Origin: Streptomyces agglomeratus
Lineage (GTDB): Bacteria; Actinomycetota; Actinomycetes; Streptomycetales; Streptomycetaceae
Length of the DNA stretch: 64,000 bases
Reading direction: 5' to 3'
Assembly (NCBI RefSeq): GCF_001746415.1
Contig: NZ_MEHJ01000001.1
Span: forward strand, 4,540,501 to 4,604,500
The notes beneath the pieces were generated by a model. It was given only the letters and a program-made list of their open reading frames with translations, ran no database searches and was not told the DNA's origin. Position numbers and translations under genes: made by a program. The first letter of the stretch is position 1, and every line of letters begins with the position of its first letter. Shown piece by piece: positions 8,188 to 16,565 of this stretch.

Positions 8188-9336
8188 TCAGCTCCTCAGC
8201 AGCAGGGCCGACGTCGGTACGCCCTCGCCCGCCGTCACCAGGCAGGTGGCGGCTCCGGGTACTTGGGCGGTGCTGGTGCCGCGCAGTTGCTTCACGCCCT
8301 CGGTGATCAGGTTGAAGCCGTGGACGTACGCCTCGCTGAGCCCGCCGCCCCCGGTATTGATCGGCAGCCGCCCGCCGCTCTCCAGGGCGCCGCCCTCGGT
8401 GAAGGCCGCCCCCTCTCCTCTTCCGCAGAAGCCGTAGCCCTCCAGCGACAGCGGGATGAGCGGGGTGAACGCGTCGTAGATCTGGGCCACGTCGACGTCG
8501 TCGGGGCCGAAGTCGGCCTGCTTCCAGAGCTGGCGGGCGGCGGTCCAGGCGGGGCCGGTGAGCGGGTCGTCGTTCCAGTAGTTGACCATCCCGTGGTGCT
8601 GGGCGGGCAGTCCCTGGGCGACGGAGTGGACGTACACGGGCTTTTGCCGGCAGTCGAGGGCGCGCTCCGCCGAGACGATGACGCACGCCAGGGCGCCGTC
8701 CGTCTCCAGGCAGTTGTCGAACAGACACAGGGGATCGCTGATCCAGCGCGCGTTCATGTACATGTCGCGGGTCAGGGGCCGGTCGTACATCATCGCGGCC
8801 GGGTTCTGGTTGGCCCGGTTGCGGCAGGCGAGGGCGACGTTGAACAGGTGGTCGCGGGTGGCGCCGTACTCGTGCATGTACCTCCGGGCCAGCATGCCGA
8901 TCTCGTCGGCGGGGCGCAGCAGGCCGAAGGGGCGGGTCCACTGGGCGGGGGTGGGGAGCTGTGCGGTGGTGTTCTTCCAGGGCCGGGGCCCCGAGCCGCG
9001 CTTGCGCGAGCGCCACGCGACGCCGACGCTCGCCTGACCGGTGGCTATGGCGGCGGCGAGGTGGGCGACGGTCGCGCAGGAACCGCCGCCCCCGAAGCCG
9101 GCCTTGGAGAAGAAGGTGAGGTCGCCGGCGCCGATGGACTTCGCCAACTCGACCTCGTCGGTCTCCTCCATGGTGTAGGAGGCGAGGCCGTCGACCTCGG
9201 ACGGGGCGATGCCGGCGTCGTCGAGGGCGGCGAGCACGGCGCGGCAGGCCAAGGTCTTCTCGGACTCGGGGAGTTGCCTGGCAAAGCGGGTCTGCCCCGT
9301 ACCGACTATCGCTGTCGCGTCCTTGAGTGTCGCCAC
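8188..9336 (-). CDS. Thiolase-like protein (lipid-transfer/SCP-x type; possible Ltp2-like aldolase)
   Basis: 382 residues, GTG start at 9336 with GGAGGTG at 9343-9349. The N-terminal 'AIVGTGQTRFARQLPESEKTLACRAVLAALDDAGIAPSEVDGL' is typical of SCP-x/lipid-transfer thiolases; the C-terminus 'NTGGGGLSEAYVHGFNLITEGVKQLRG' carries the conserved NxxGGG...HG motif. 'GGGGSCATVAHLAAAI' aligns with the region of the nucleophilic Cys. Adjacent DUF35 suggests a heteromeric thiolase or retro-aldolase as in Ltp2-ChsH2, in which the Cys is dispensable; sequence alone does not decide between C-C bond thiolysis and aldol cleavage. Divergent from the acyl-CoA ligase at 9444 across two palindromic operators. 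Confidence 0.88.
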   Translation of the reverse strand: MATLKDATAIVGTGQTRFARQLPESEKTLACRAVLAALDDAGIAPSEVDGLASYTMEETDEVELAKSIGAGDLTFFSKAGFGGGGSCATVAHLAAAIATGQASVGVAWRSRKRGSGPRPWKNTTAQLPTPAQWTRPFGLLRPADEIGMLARRYMHEYGATRDHLFNVALACRNRANQNPAAMMYDRPLTRDMYMNARWISDPLCLFDNCLETDGALACVIVSAERALDCRQKPVYVHSVAQGLPAQHHGMVNYWNDDPLTGPAWTAARQLWKQADFGPDDVDVAQIYDAFTPLIPLSLEGYGFCGRGEGAAFTEGGALESGGRLPINTGGGGLSEAYVHGFNLITEGVKQLRGTSTAQVPGAATCLVTAGEGVPTSALLLRS

Positions 9337-9366
9337 GCCGGGGCACCTCCGCGGGGGTCATGACTG

Positions 9367-9381
9367 CTGACAGCGCGTCAG
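9367..9381. promoter_or_regulatory. Palindromic operator CTGAC-AGCGC-GTCAG (site 1)
   Basis: Perfect 5-bp arms around 5 nt, 31 bp upstream of the thiolase start. It is the first of two sites in the 107-bp gap between the divergent thiolase operon and acyl-CoA ligase gene, with starts 27 bp apart. The arms match six further sites in the window. Confidence 0.75.
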
Positions 9382-9393
9382 GCTACAGCTAAT

Positions 9394-9408
9394 CTGACGG
9401 ATAGTCAG
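9394..9408. promoter_or_regulatory. Palindromic operator CTGAC-GGATA-GTCAG (site 2)
   Basis: Perfect arms, 36 bp upstream of the acyl-CoA ligase start. Together with site 1 it can control both divergent transcription units. Confidence 0.78.
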
Positions 9409-9443
9409 CTAGTGCGTCGGCGTGCGGTGTGGGAGGGCTTGCG

Positions 9444-11045
9444 ATGAGCGCAGCGGACGGCGGAGACGCCGGATGGGGCAGCATCCCGGAGCTGGTACGG
9501 AGTGCGGCCGAACGGTACGGCGAGCGGGAGGCCGTGGTCGAGGGCCGTACCCGGATCTCGTACGCCGATCTGGGCGAGCGCGTCGAGCGTGCGGCGGCCG
9601 CGTGCATGGCGCGGGGCGTGGAGCCGGGCGACCGGGTCGCCGTCTGGGCGCCCAACACCCTGGACTGGATCGTGTCCGCGCTCGGCGCGGTGACGGCGGG
9701 CGCGGTCCTCGTCCCGCTGAACACCCGCTTCAAGGGCCAGGAGGCGGCGTACATCCTGCACCGCAGCCGGGCCAGACTCCTCTTCGTCACGGGAACGTTC
9801 CTCGGTACGTCGTACGTCGCCTCCCTGCGCCGCGCGACGGCCGAGGGCCCTGGGGGCGGCCCGCTCGCCTCCCTCCCGCACCTGGAGGAAGTGGTCGTGC
9901 TGGCGGACGACGCGCCGGAGGACTTCAGCACCTGGAAGGACTTCCTCGCGCAGGGCGAGGCGGTGTCGTCGGCGGAGGTCCGCGCGCGGGCGGCGGCGAT
10001 CGCCCCCTCCGACCCCGCCGACATCATCTACACGTCGGGCACGACGGGCCGCCCGAAGGGCGCGGTCATCACGCACGCGCAGACGCTGCGCTGCTACGCC
10101 ATCTGGTGCGACCTGGCCGGCCTGCGCGAGGGGGACCGCTACCTGATCGTGAACCCCTTCTTCCACACGTTCGGCTACAAGGCGGGCGTCATCGCCTGCT
10201 TGATGCGGGGCGCGACGATGGTCCCCCAGCCGGTCTTCAATGTGGGCACGGTCCTGGCGAACGTCGCCGCCGAACGCATCTCGGTCCTCCCCGGCCCGCC
10301 CACGCTCCACCAGTCGATCCTCGACCACCCGTCCCGCGACTCCCACGACCTGTCCGCGCTGCGCCTGGTGGTGACGGGCGCGGCGGTGGTCCCGCTCCGG
10401 CTGGTGGAGCGGCTGCGCTCGGAGCTCCACATCGCGACGGTCCTCACGGCGTACGGACTGTCGGAGGCGTCCGGCATCGTGACGATGTGCCGCCGGGGCG
10501 ACCCGCCGGAGACGATCGCGTCGACGTCGGGCCGCGCGATCCCGGGCACGGAGGTCCGCGTCCTGGCGGAGCCGGGCACGCCCGGGGAGGTCCTGGTCCG
10601 GGGCTTCAACGTCATGCGCGAGTACTTCGAGGACCCGGCCGGGACGGCTGCCGCCGTCACGCCGGACGGCTGGCTGCGTACGGGCGATGTGGGCGTACTG
10701 GACGAGGCCGGCAACCTGCGGATCACCGACCGGATCAAGGACATGTTCATCGTCGGCGGCTTCAACGCCTACCCGGCGGAGATCGAGCAACTGCTGGGCC
10801 TGCACCCGGACATAGCGGACGTCGCGGTGATCGGCGTACCGGACGCGCGGCTGGGTGAGGTGGGCAAGGCGTACGCGGTCCGCCGCCGGGGCTCCACGCT
10901 CACGTCCGACGACCTGATCGCCTGGTCCCGCCGGGAGATGGCGAACTACAAGGTGCCCAGAGAGGTCGAGTTCGTCACGGAACTCCCGCGCAACGCGAGC
11001 GGCAAGGTCCTGAAGACGGAGCTGCGGGCCAGGGTCCGCCGCTGA
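9444..11045 (+). CDS. Acyl-CoA synthetase (class I adenylate-forming, FadD3-like)
   Basis: 533 residues from ATG 9444 with GGGAGGG at 9431-9437; the GTG at 9429 would leave no ribosome site. ANL superfamily motifs: phosphate loop 'IIYTSGTTGRPKGAVITH' (about 195-212), 'YGLSEASGIV', and the C-terminal hinge 'GDVGVLDEAGNLRITDRIKDMFIVGGFNAYPAEIE' with the terminal catalytic Lys in 'PRNASGKVLKTELR'. It activates a carboxylic acid to an acyl-CoA through an acyl-AMP. The overall sequence resembles FadD3-type ligases that act on polycyclic propanoates, but the substrate cannot be read from sequence. It presumably feeds the thiolase/hydratase operon it is divergent from. Confidence 0.93.
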   Translation: MSAADGGDAGWGSIPELVRSAAERYGEREAVVEGRTRISYADLGERVERAAAACMARGVEPGDRVAVWAPNTLDWIVSALGAVTAGAVLVPLNTRFKGQEAAYILHRSRARLLFVTGTFLGTSYVASLRRATAEGPGGGPLASLPHLEEVVVLADDAPEDFSTWKDFLAQGEAVSSAEVRARAAAIAPSDPADIIYTSGTTGRPKGAVITHAQTLRCYAIWCDLAGLREGDRYLIVNPFFHTFGYKAGVIACLMRGATMVPQPVFNVGTVLANVAAERISVLPGPPTLHQSILDHPSRDSHDLSALRLVVTGAAVVPLRLVERLRSELHIATVLTAYGLSEASGIVTMCRRGDPPETIASTSGRAIPGTEVRVLAEPGTPGEVLVRGFNVMREYFEDPAGTAAAVTPDGWLRTGDVGVLDEAGNLRITDRIKDMFIVGGFNAYPAEIEQLLGLHPDIADVAVIGVPDARLGEVGKAYAVRRRGSTLTSDDLIAWSRREMANYKVPREVEFVTELPRNASGKVLKTELRARVRR

Positions 11046-11159
11046 AGTGGCGTGGAGCCGTCCTGACAGAGGCGCACGCGGTGAGGGCCCGTTGCAGCCG
11101 TGCGGACAGGCTCCCCGGCGCGCCCCCCCGACCGCTCCGCCCCGCCCCCGGACATGCGG

Positions 11160-11196
11160 CGGCCGCGGTGGCTCCCCCTCCGCGCCACCGCGGCCG
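11160..11196. terminator. Bidirectional terminator between acyl-CoA ligase gene and afsS
   Basis: Perfect 13-bp inverted repeat, arms 11160-11172 and 11184-11196, 11-nt loop. It lies in the 173-bp gap between the convergent 3' ends at 11045 and 11219. Confidence 0.8.
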
Positions 11197-11218
11197 TTCC
11201 CCGTCAGGAAGGTCCGTG

Positions 11219-11380
11219 TTACGCCGGCTCGCTCGTGGCGTGGTTGTCCTGGGGCGTGGCGACGACGTCACCCGAGCCCGTGGCGTGGTTGTCCAAGGTG
11301 GTGACGGCGTCGTCGCCCGTGCCGGTGGCGTGGTTGTCCTGCGGCTTGAGGACGGGCTGCGTCTTCTTCGTCTCGCTCAT
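11219..11380 (-). CDS. afsS: AfsS (AfsR2) sigma-factor-like small protein with DNHAT repeats
   Basis: 53-residue peptide on the minus strand: ATG 11380, stop TAA 11219-11221, ribosome site AGGGGAG. The sequence begins MSETKKTQPVLK and carries three copies of the motif D-N-H-A-T (Q-DNHAT, L-DNHAT, Q-DNHAT) separated by 11-16 residues. AfsS of S. coelicolor is a small protein (63 residues as I recall) with repeated 'LDxHAT' units that stimulates antibiotic production when activated by AfsR; the repeat type, size and position immediately downstream of the AfsR gene match. It is slightly shorter than AfsS. Expression is expected from its own AfsR-dependent promoter in 11381-11591. Confidence 0.88.
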   Translation of the reverse strand: MSETKKTQPVLKPQDNHATGTGDDAVTTLDNHATGSGDVVATPQDNHATSEPA

Positions 11381-11425
11381 GTGTCTGCTCCCCTGTGAGG
11401 CTGGCTCTGCTCGATCGTTCGGCGA

Positions 11426-11465
11426 TGCCCGCCCGGCTGTTCCCCCGTGGACTGCCGGGCGGGCA
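11426..11465. terminator. 12-bp inverted repeat in the afsS leader / afsR 3' region
   Basis: Perfect arms 11426-11437 and 11454-11465, 16-nt loop. It lies downstream of afsR and 46 bp upstream of the afsS start on the same strand, so it could terminate afsR readthrough or form a leader hairpin in the afsS mRNA. Confidence 0.6.
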
Positions 11466-11475
11466 CGTCAGGGCC

Positions 11476-11577
11476 GTTCACCATAGTGCGCGGCCTCCCC
11501 CGTTGATCCGTCTGCCCCCCGACGCGGCGGATCGACAGACATGAGCATGCCGTGCGGCGATAAACGTTCAATGAACG
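11476..11577 (-). promoter_or_regulatory. Candidate AfsR/PhoP control region of afsS
   Basis: This region between afsR and afsS contains GTTCACC at 11476-11482 (plus strand), identical to the unit of the streptomycete PhoP box, and a 13-bp palindrome CGTTCA-A-TGAACG at 11565-11577. In S. coelicolor the afsS promoter is bound by both AfsR and PhoP at CGTTCA-type repeats (from memory). Exact -35/-10 elements were not assigned. Confidence 0.5.
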
Positions 11578-11591
11578 CCCTGTACGGGGCG

Positions 11592-14500
11592 TTACGCGGC
11601 CGCTACCGGCGCCAGCAGCGACCGGACCTCGGCCGCTTCCGGCGACCCCAGTTCCTCGTAGATGGCCATGGCTTCGCGCCAGCAGACCTGGGCCCGGCCG
11701 ATCTGGCCGATCCCGTGCAGGGCGCGGCCGAGGACGGTCAGTACGTTGCCGCGGCGCCACTCCCCGCCGATGCCCCGGAGTATGGCGAGTGCCTGCTCCG
11801 CCCGGGCGGCGGCCGCCGCCGGTCGCCGCGCCGCCAGATCGACCTCGGCGATGCGGAACAGGGTCATGCCCTCCCACAGGCGCTGACGGCTGTCGCGGAA
11901 CACGTCCAGGGCCTCCAGGAGCCTGTCCGTGGCATCGGAGAACTGCCCGGACCGGGTGAGGGCCAGCCCGAGGGCGTACCGGCCGTTCGCACCCCGGAGG
12001 GAGTGCCCCAGTGAGTCGTAGATGTCGATGCCCTGTTGCGCGAGCTCGACGGCGCTGTCCGTCTGTCCCATCGCGAGCCGGATGCGGGACAGGTTGCACA
12101 GCGCGCTCGCCTCACCGGCGCGGTTCTTGCCCAGGCGGAAGTTGGTGATCGCCTGGTTCAGGAACCCCTCGCCGTCGGCGTGCCGGTTCTGGTAGATCGC
12201 GATGATGCCCCGGTCGTTGGGCGCCCAGCAGCTCGGAAGTGGGTCTCCGGCGTCCTCGGCGAGCAGCATCGCGCGCCGAGCGTCCTGATCGGCCTGGTCG
12301 AAGCGGCCGGCGACGAGGTGGACGTTGGTCAGCGTGGTGAGCGCGCGGCCCTCGGCGCGCGCGTCGCCGCACGTCCGGGCTCGCTGGCGCACCGCCGTGG
12401 CCACCGCCTCGTACTGCTTGGCGTTGGCGCCGGACTCGGCCAGGTCCTTCGCCGCCCACAGCAGGTCCACGGCCCGGCGGAGCATGGCCGGCTCGGAGGA
12501 CTGCCGTACGCACGCGAGCAGGCTGTTGGCCTCGGAGTAGAGCCAGTCCTGCGCGGCGTGCCGGTCCGCGAACGTGAGGCCCGGAAACTCGGTCGGTTCC
12601 AGGTGGTCGGCCAGCCGGTCGCCCGGCCGCTCCAGCGCGTACACCGCCGCGGCCGTGGCCAGGTAGAAGTCCAGCAGCCGCGACAGGGCCAGCTCGCGTT
12701 CCACCGGCGGCTGTTCGTCGCGTTCCGCGCAGGCCCGCGCGTACAGGCGGACCAGATCGTGGTACCGGTAGCGGCCGGGGGCCGCCGACTCCAGCAGGGA
12801 CGTGTCCACCAGGGATTCCAGGAGGTCTTCGGTGGCCCGGAGAGGCTGGTCCAGCACCGCGGCGGCCGCGGCCAGGGAGATGTCCGGGCCGTCCGCCAGG
12901 CCCAGCAGCCGGAAGGCGCGCGCCTGCTGCGGCTCCAGCTGGCCGTAGCCGAGTTCGAAGGTGGCCTTCACGGCCAGGTCGCCGGCCTGGAGCTCGTCCA
13001 GCCGGCGGCGCTCGTCCGCCAGCTTGGCCGCCAGGACCGATACGGTCCACGTCCGGCGGGCCGCCAGCCGCGAGGCCGCGATACGGATGGCCAGCGGCAG
13101 GAAGCCGCACGCGCCCACGACGTCGAGCGCCGCCTCGCGCTCGGAGGCGACGCGCTCCGCGCCCACGATCTTCGTGAAGAGCTGCAACGCCTCCTCGGGG
13201 GACATCACGTCCAGGTCGACCAGGTGCGCCCCCGCCAGGTCCAGCATCCGAGACCGGCTCGTCACCAGCGCCGCGCTGCCCGTCGTGCCGGGGAGCAGGG
13301 GGCGTATCTGCGAGGCGTCGCGGGCGTTGTCCAGCAGGACCAGGATGCGGCGGCCGGCGAGCGTCGAGCGGTAGAGGGCCGCGCGTTCGTCCAGGGTGTC
13401 GGGGATGGCGGTGTCCGGGGTGCCCAGGGCGCGCAGGAAGGCGCCCAGGACCGTTTCCGGCTCCGCCGCGCGCGAGCCCGCGCCCTGGAGGTCCACGTAC
13501 AGCTGGCCGTCGGGGAAGTGCGAGCGGGCCGTGTGGGCCACGTGCACCGCCAGCGTCGTCTTGCCCACGCCGCCGATGCCGGCCAGCGCCGACACCGCCA
13601 TGACGCTCGTCCCGGCCGTGGCCAGGCGGTCACCCAGCTCGCGTACGAACGCCGCGCGGCCCGTGAAGTCCGGCACGGTGGCGGGCAGCTGGGCGGGGCG
13701 TACGACGGCGGGGGCCCCCGACGGCGCCGGTTCCACCGGCCGTGCCAGGTCCGCGTCGGCCTCCAGAATGCGCTGCTGGAGGTGGGTGAGCTCCGGGCGC
13801 GGGTCCACGCCCAGCTCGTCGGCGAGCAGGCGGCGCGTGTCGGCGTACACCGCGAGGGCCTCGGCCTGGCGGCCGCTGCGGTAGAGGGCGAGCATCAGCA
13901 GCTCGCGCAGGCGCTCGCGCAGCGGGTGCTCCGCCGTCAGGGCGGTCAGCTCGGAGATCGCCTCCGCGTGGCAGCCGACCTCCAGGTCCAGGTCGAGGCG
14001 GGTCTCGGTGAGCTGGAGGCGCCACTCCTCCAGCCGCGCCCGCTGGTTCTCGGCGTACGGTCCGGGAACCGACGCCAGCGGTTCGCCCTCCCACAGGCCC
14101 AGCGCCTTGTTGATCAGCGTCCGGGCCTGGCAGCGGTCGCCGGACGCCCGGGACTTCTCCGCGCCGGCGGCCAGTTCCTGCGCGACGGCCAGGTCGAGGG
14201 TGTCGGCGCCGGCCCGGATCGCGTACCCGCCCGACTCGCTGACCAGCACCCCCGGGTCCAGCGCCTTGCGCAGCCGGGAGGCGTACGTCCGTACCGCCGC
14301 CAGCGCCTGGGACGGCGGGTCCTCGCCCCAGATGGCGTCGATCAGCTCGGAGGCGGTCGCGGTGCGGCCGTCGCGGAGCAGGAGGGCGGCCAGCAGGGCG
14401 CGTTGCTGCGGAGAGCCCGTGTTGAGCGACTCGCCGCCCCGCCAGGCACGGACGGGTCCCAGCACGCTGAAGCGCACCGCCTCGGGCTGTTGCCGCTGTT

Positions 14501-14594
14501 GCCGCTGGTCCTCGCGCCGGGTGTCCCCGGCGGGCCGCGGACCCGGACCGGAAGCCGGAGTCCGCTGCTCCGGTACCCGAGGTACGCCGTCCAT
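11592..14594 (-). CDS. afsR: AfsR-family global regulator (SARP / NB-ARC / TPR)
   Basis: 1000 residues from ATG 14594 (ribosome site GGGGGAG); about the length of S. coelicolor AfsR (993 as I recall). An OmpR-like winged helix covers about 38-130 ('VRFSVLGPVRAWRGG...QQRALLAALLLRDGR...TASELIDAIWG'). A bacterial transcriptional activation domain covers about 135-285. The NB-ARC ATPase begins near 305, with P-loop 'GIGGVGKTT' near 340 and 'RILVLLDNA' as Walker B. TPR repeats fill residues about 700-1000. AfsR is phosphorylated by AfsK, gains DNA binding and drives afsS. afsS follows 211 bp downstream on the same strand, and afsK lies 6 kb away, separated here by lipid-type catabolic genes. A non-AfsR SARP paralogue is the alternative, made unlikely by the neighbouring afsS. 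Confidence 0.9.
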   Translation of the reverse strand: MDGVPRVPEQRTPASGPGPRPAGDTRREDQRQQRQQPEAVRFSVLGPVRAWRGGESLNTGSPQQRALLAALLLRDGRTATASELIDAIWGEDPPSQALAAVRTYASRLRKALDPGVLVSESGGYAIRAGADTLDLAVAQELAAGAEKSRASGDRCQARTLINKALGLWEGEPLASVPGPYAENQRARLEEWRLQLTETRLDLDLEVGCHAEAISELTALTAEHPLRERLRELLMLALYRSGRQAEALAVYADTRRLLADELGVDPRPELTHLQQRILEADADLARPVEPAPSGAPAVVRPAQLPATVPDFTGRAAFVRELGDRLATAGTSVMAVSALAGIGGVGKTTLAVHVAHTARSHFPDGQLYVDLQGAGSRAAEPETVLGAFLRALGTPDTAIPDTLDERAALYRSTLAGRRILVLLDNARDASQIRPLLPGTTGSAALVTSRSRMLDLAGAHLVDLDVMSPEEALQLFTKIVGAERVASEREAALDVVGACGFLPLAIRIAASRLAARRTWTVSVLAAKLADERRRLDELQAGDLAVKATFELGYGQLEPQQARAFRLLGLADGPDISLAAAAAVLDQPLRATEDLLESLVDTSLLESAAPGRYRYHDLVRLYARACAERDEQPPVERELALSRLLDFYLATAAAVYALERPGDRLADHLEPTEFPGLTFADRHAAQDWLYSEANSLLACVRQSSEPAMLRRAVDLLWAAKDLAESGANAKQYEAVATAVRQRARTCGDARAEGRALTTLTNVHLVAGRFDQADQDARRAMLLAEDAGDPLPSCWAPNDRGIIAIYQNRHADGEGFLNQAITNFRLGKNRAGEASALCNLSRIRLAMGQTDSAVELAQQGIDIYDSLGHSLRGANGRYALGLALTRSGQFSDATDRLLEALDVFRDSRQRLWEGMTLFRIAEVDLAARRPAAAAARAEQALAILRGIGGEWRRGNVLTVLGRALHGIGQIGRAQVCWREAMAIYEELGSPEAAEVRSLLAPVAAA

Positions 14595-14728
14595 CGCACT
14601 CCCCCTACTGCTCGGCTGCCGCCTGCGGTCTGCCCTACCGCCCAGTCGCAACAGTCAGTTTGCCTTGTCCCTGCCGTATGCGTCAGCACCGGAAGGGGCC
14701 TCCCCATTACCTACCCACCGCGCACTAG

Positions 14729-14743
14729 CTGACGGATCGTCAG
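14729..14743. promoter_or_regulatory. Palindromic operator CTGAC-GGATC-GTCAG (site 3)
   Basis: Perfect arms, ending at the base before the ATG at 14744 of the amidohydrolase gene. With no ribosome site in front of either possible start, transcription may begin at or near the start codon, so a protein bound here would block the promoter directly. Confidence 0.78.
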
Positions 14744-15985
14744 ATGAACGCTACCTTGGATCGTATGGAGACCTTCCCGAAGATCATCTCGGTGGACGAC
14801 CACACGGTGGAGCCCCCTCACGTCTGGCGGGACCGGCTCCCGTCCAAGTACCGGGACTCCGGCCCCCGCATCGTCCGCGCCCCGCTGAAGGAAATGACCT
14901 TCCTGGGCGGCAAGTTCGCCCCCGTCATGGGCGCGAAGGGCGACGACGGCCCGGTCGGCGACTGGTGGGTGTACGAGGACCTGCACCGCCCCCTGACCAG
15001 GCTCGACACCGCCGTCGGCTACGACAGGGACGAGATCAGGCTGGAAGTCATCACCTACGAGCAGATGCGGCCCGGGTCCTTCTCCGTGCCCGACCGCCTC
15101 GCCGACATGGACGTCAACCACGTCCAGTCGGCCCTCTGCTTCCCCACCTTCCCGCGCTTCTGCGGCCAGACGTTCACCGAGGCCAAGGACCGCGAGCTGG
15201 GGCTGCTCGGCGTCCGGGCGTACAACGACTGGATGGTGGAGGAGTGGTGCGGCCCGGACGCCGGCGGCCGCCTCATACCCCTCACCCTCATCCCGCTCTG
15301 GGACGCTGAACTCGCCGCCGCCGAAGTCCGCAGGAACGCGGCGCGCGGCGTCCGCGCGGTCGCGTTCTCCGAGATACCCCCGCACCTGGGCCTGCCGTCC
15401 GTCCACACCGACGCCTGGGACCCCTTCCTGCGCGCGTGCGACGAGACGGGCACGGTCGTCGCGATGCACATCGGGTCCTCCAGCCGGATGCCGTCGACCT
15501 CCGCCGACGCCCCGCCGGCCGTCGGCTCGACGATCACCTTCGCCAACTGCTGCTTCTCGATGGTCGACTGGCTGATGAGCGGCAAGTTCGAACGCTTCCC
15601 GAACCTCAAGGTCATGTACGCCGAGGGGCAGATCGGCTGGATCCCGTACATCCTGGAGCGCGCCGACGTCGTGTGGGAGGAGAACCGGGGCTGGGGCGGC
15701 GTCGCCGAGAAGGTGCTGCGCCCGCCGTCCGAGCTCTTCGCCGAGCACGTCTACGGCTGCTTCTTCGACGACGCGTTCGGCCTGCGCAACCTCGACGCGA
15801 TCGGGGTGGGCAACGTCCTGTACGAAACCGACTACCCGCACTCCGACTCCACCTGGCCCCGGTCCCGCGAGGTCGGCGAGGAGCAGATGGGCCACCTGGA
15901 CCCGGACGTGGTGGACCGGATCGTACGGCGCAACGCGATCGAACTGCTCGGCCTCACCGACGAGGGGCTGTGGGCGGGGGCGTGA
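14744..15985 (+). CDS. Amidohydrolase-2 family metal-dependent hydrolase/decarboxylase
   Basis: 413 residues from ATG 14744; the alternative ATG at 14765 ('METFPKIISVDDHTVEPPHVW') fits the family N-terminus better, and neither has a clear Shine-Dalgarno. Motifs of the ACMSD-like amidohydrolase group: 'SVDDHTVEPPHVW' (metal-binding region), 'DMDVNHVQSALCFPTFPRF', 'AMHIGSSS' with the metal His, and 'YETDYPHSDSTWP' with the catalytic Asp near the C-terminus. These TIM-barrel enzymes hydrolyse or decarboxylate ring-derived acids. It is the first gene of the 14.7-22.9 kb catabolic block and has an operator at its start. Substrate unknown. Confidence 0.88.
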   Translation: MNATLDRMETFPKIISVDDHTVEPPHVWRDRLPSKYRDSGPRIVRAPLKEMTFLGGKFAPVMGAKGDDGPVGDWWVYEDLHRPLTRLDTAVGYDRDEIRLEVITYEQMRPGSFSVPDRLADMDVNHVQSALCFPTFPRFCGQTFTEAKDRELGLLGVRAYNDWMVEEWCGPDAGGRLIPLTLIPLWDAELAAAEVRRNAARGVRAVAFSEIPPHLGLPSVHTDAWDPFLRACDETGTVVAMHIGSSSRMPSTSADAPPAVGSTITFANCCFSMVDWLMSGKFERFPNLKVMYAEGQIGWIPYILERADVVWEENRGWGGVAEKVLRPPSELFAEHVYGCFFDDAFGLRNLDAIGVGNVLYETDYPHSDSTWPRSREVGEEQMGHLDPDVVDRIVRRNAIELLGLTDEGLWAGA

Positions 15986-16062
15986 TCCGGTAGCGGCGGG
16001 CCGTCCGCCGCCCTCCGGCCGGCCTCTGGTGGCGGGCGCGGCCGCGCGGGATCATCTCACGC

Positions 16063-16482
16063 ATGACGCTGACGCTGACGCTCACCGAAGCCGAGAAGAT
16101 CCTCGCCGACAACTTCGCCCCCTGGGTGCTCGACCTGGGGCTCGCCGTCGTCGAGACGGGTGAGCGCCACGCCGTACTGCGGCTGCCCTGGTCGGACAGG
16201 CTGGCGCGGGAGGGCGGCGGGCTGTCCGGACAGGCGCTGATGGCCGCCGCCGACACCGCGACCGTCATCGCCGTGGCCGCGGCCCGGGGCGCGTTCGTTC
16301 CCATGACCACCGTCCAGCAGTCGACGTCCTTCCAGCGCGCGGTCGTCGGCGCGGACGTGCTGCTCGACGCGCGCGTCACCAAGCTGGGAAAGCGCATGGC
16401 GTTCGCCGACATCACCATGACCGCCGCCGGGTCCGAGGACCCCGCCGCCCGCGCCTCGGCGGTCTACGCACTGCTGGGGTGA
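16063..16482 (+). CDS. Hotdog-fold thioesterase (PaaI/YbgC-like)
   Basis: 139 residues, a single hotdog domain. 'VVETGERHAVLRLPWSDRLAREGGGLSGQALMAAADTATVIAVAAARG' covers the core helix and strands, with Asp at the PaaI-type catalytic position (AADTAT), and 'TTVQQSTSFQRAVVGADVLLDARVTKLGKRMAFADITM' the following strands. Predicted to hydrolyse an acyl-CoA or hydroxyphenylacetyl-CoA-type intermediate and recycle CoA. Co-directional with the amidohydrolase (77 bp gap) and upstream of the LLM-SDR pair. Confidence 0.85.
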   Translation: MTLTLTLTEAEKILADNFAPWVLDLGLAVVETGERHAVLRLPWSDRLAREGGGLSGQALMAAADTATVIAVAAARGAFVPMTTVQQSTSFQRAVVGADVLLDARVTKLGKRMAFADITMTAAGSEDPAARASAVYALLG

Positions 16483-16523
16483 CCCGGTGACCTCCTGACC
16501 CCGGGCGCGTTCCGGCCTCTTGT

Positions 16524-16538
16524 CTGATGGACCGTCAG
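16524..16538. promoter_or_regulatory. Palindromic operator CTGAT-GGACC-GTCAG (site 4)
   Basis: One mismatch in the left arm. First of a pair with starts 42 bp apart (about four helical turns) before the LLM-SDR operon. Confidence 0.68.
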
Positions 16539-16565
16539 GTATGACGATGGCCTTGCCGTCCAACC

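Noticed and set aside
6917..11045. Sterol-degradation cluster under KstR
   Set aside because: No KstR-type site or ring-degradation genes; operators are a different palindrome.
2604..11500. Long antisense and off-frame open reading frames over afsK and afsR
   Set aside because: High-GC DNA leaves long stop-free shadow frames; these lack family motifs and natural codon bias.
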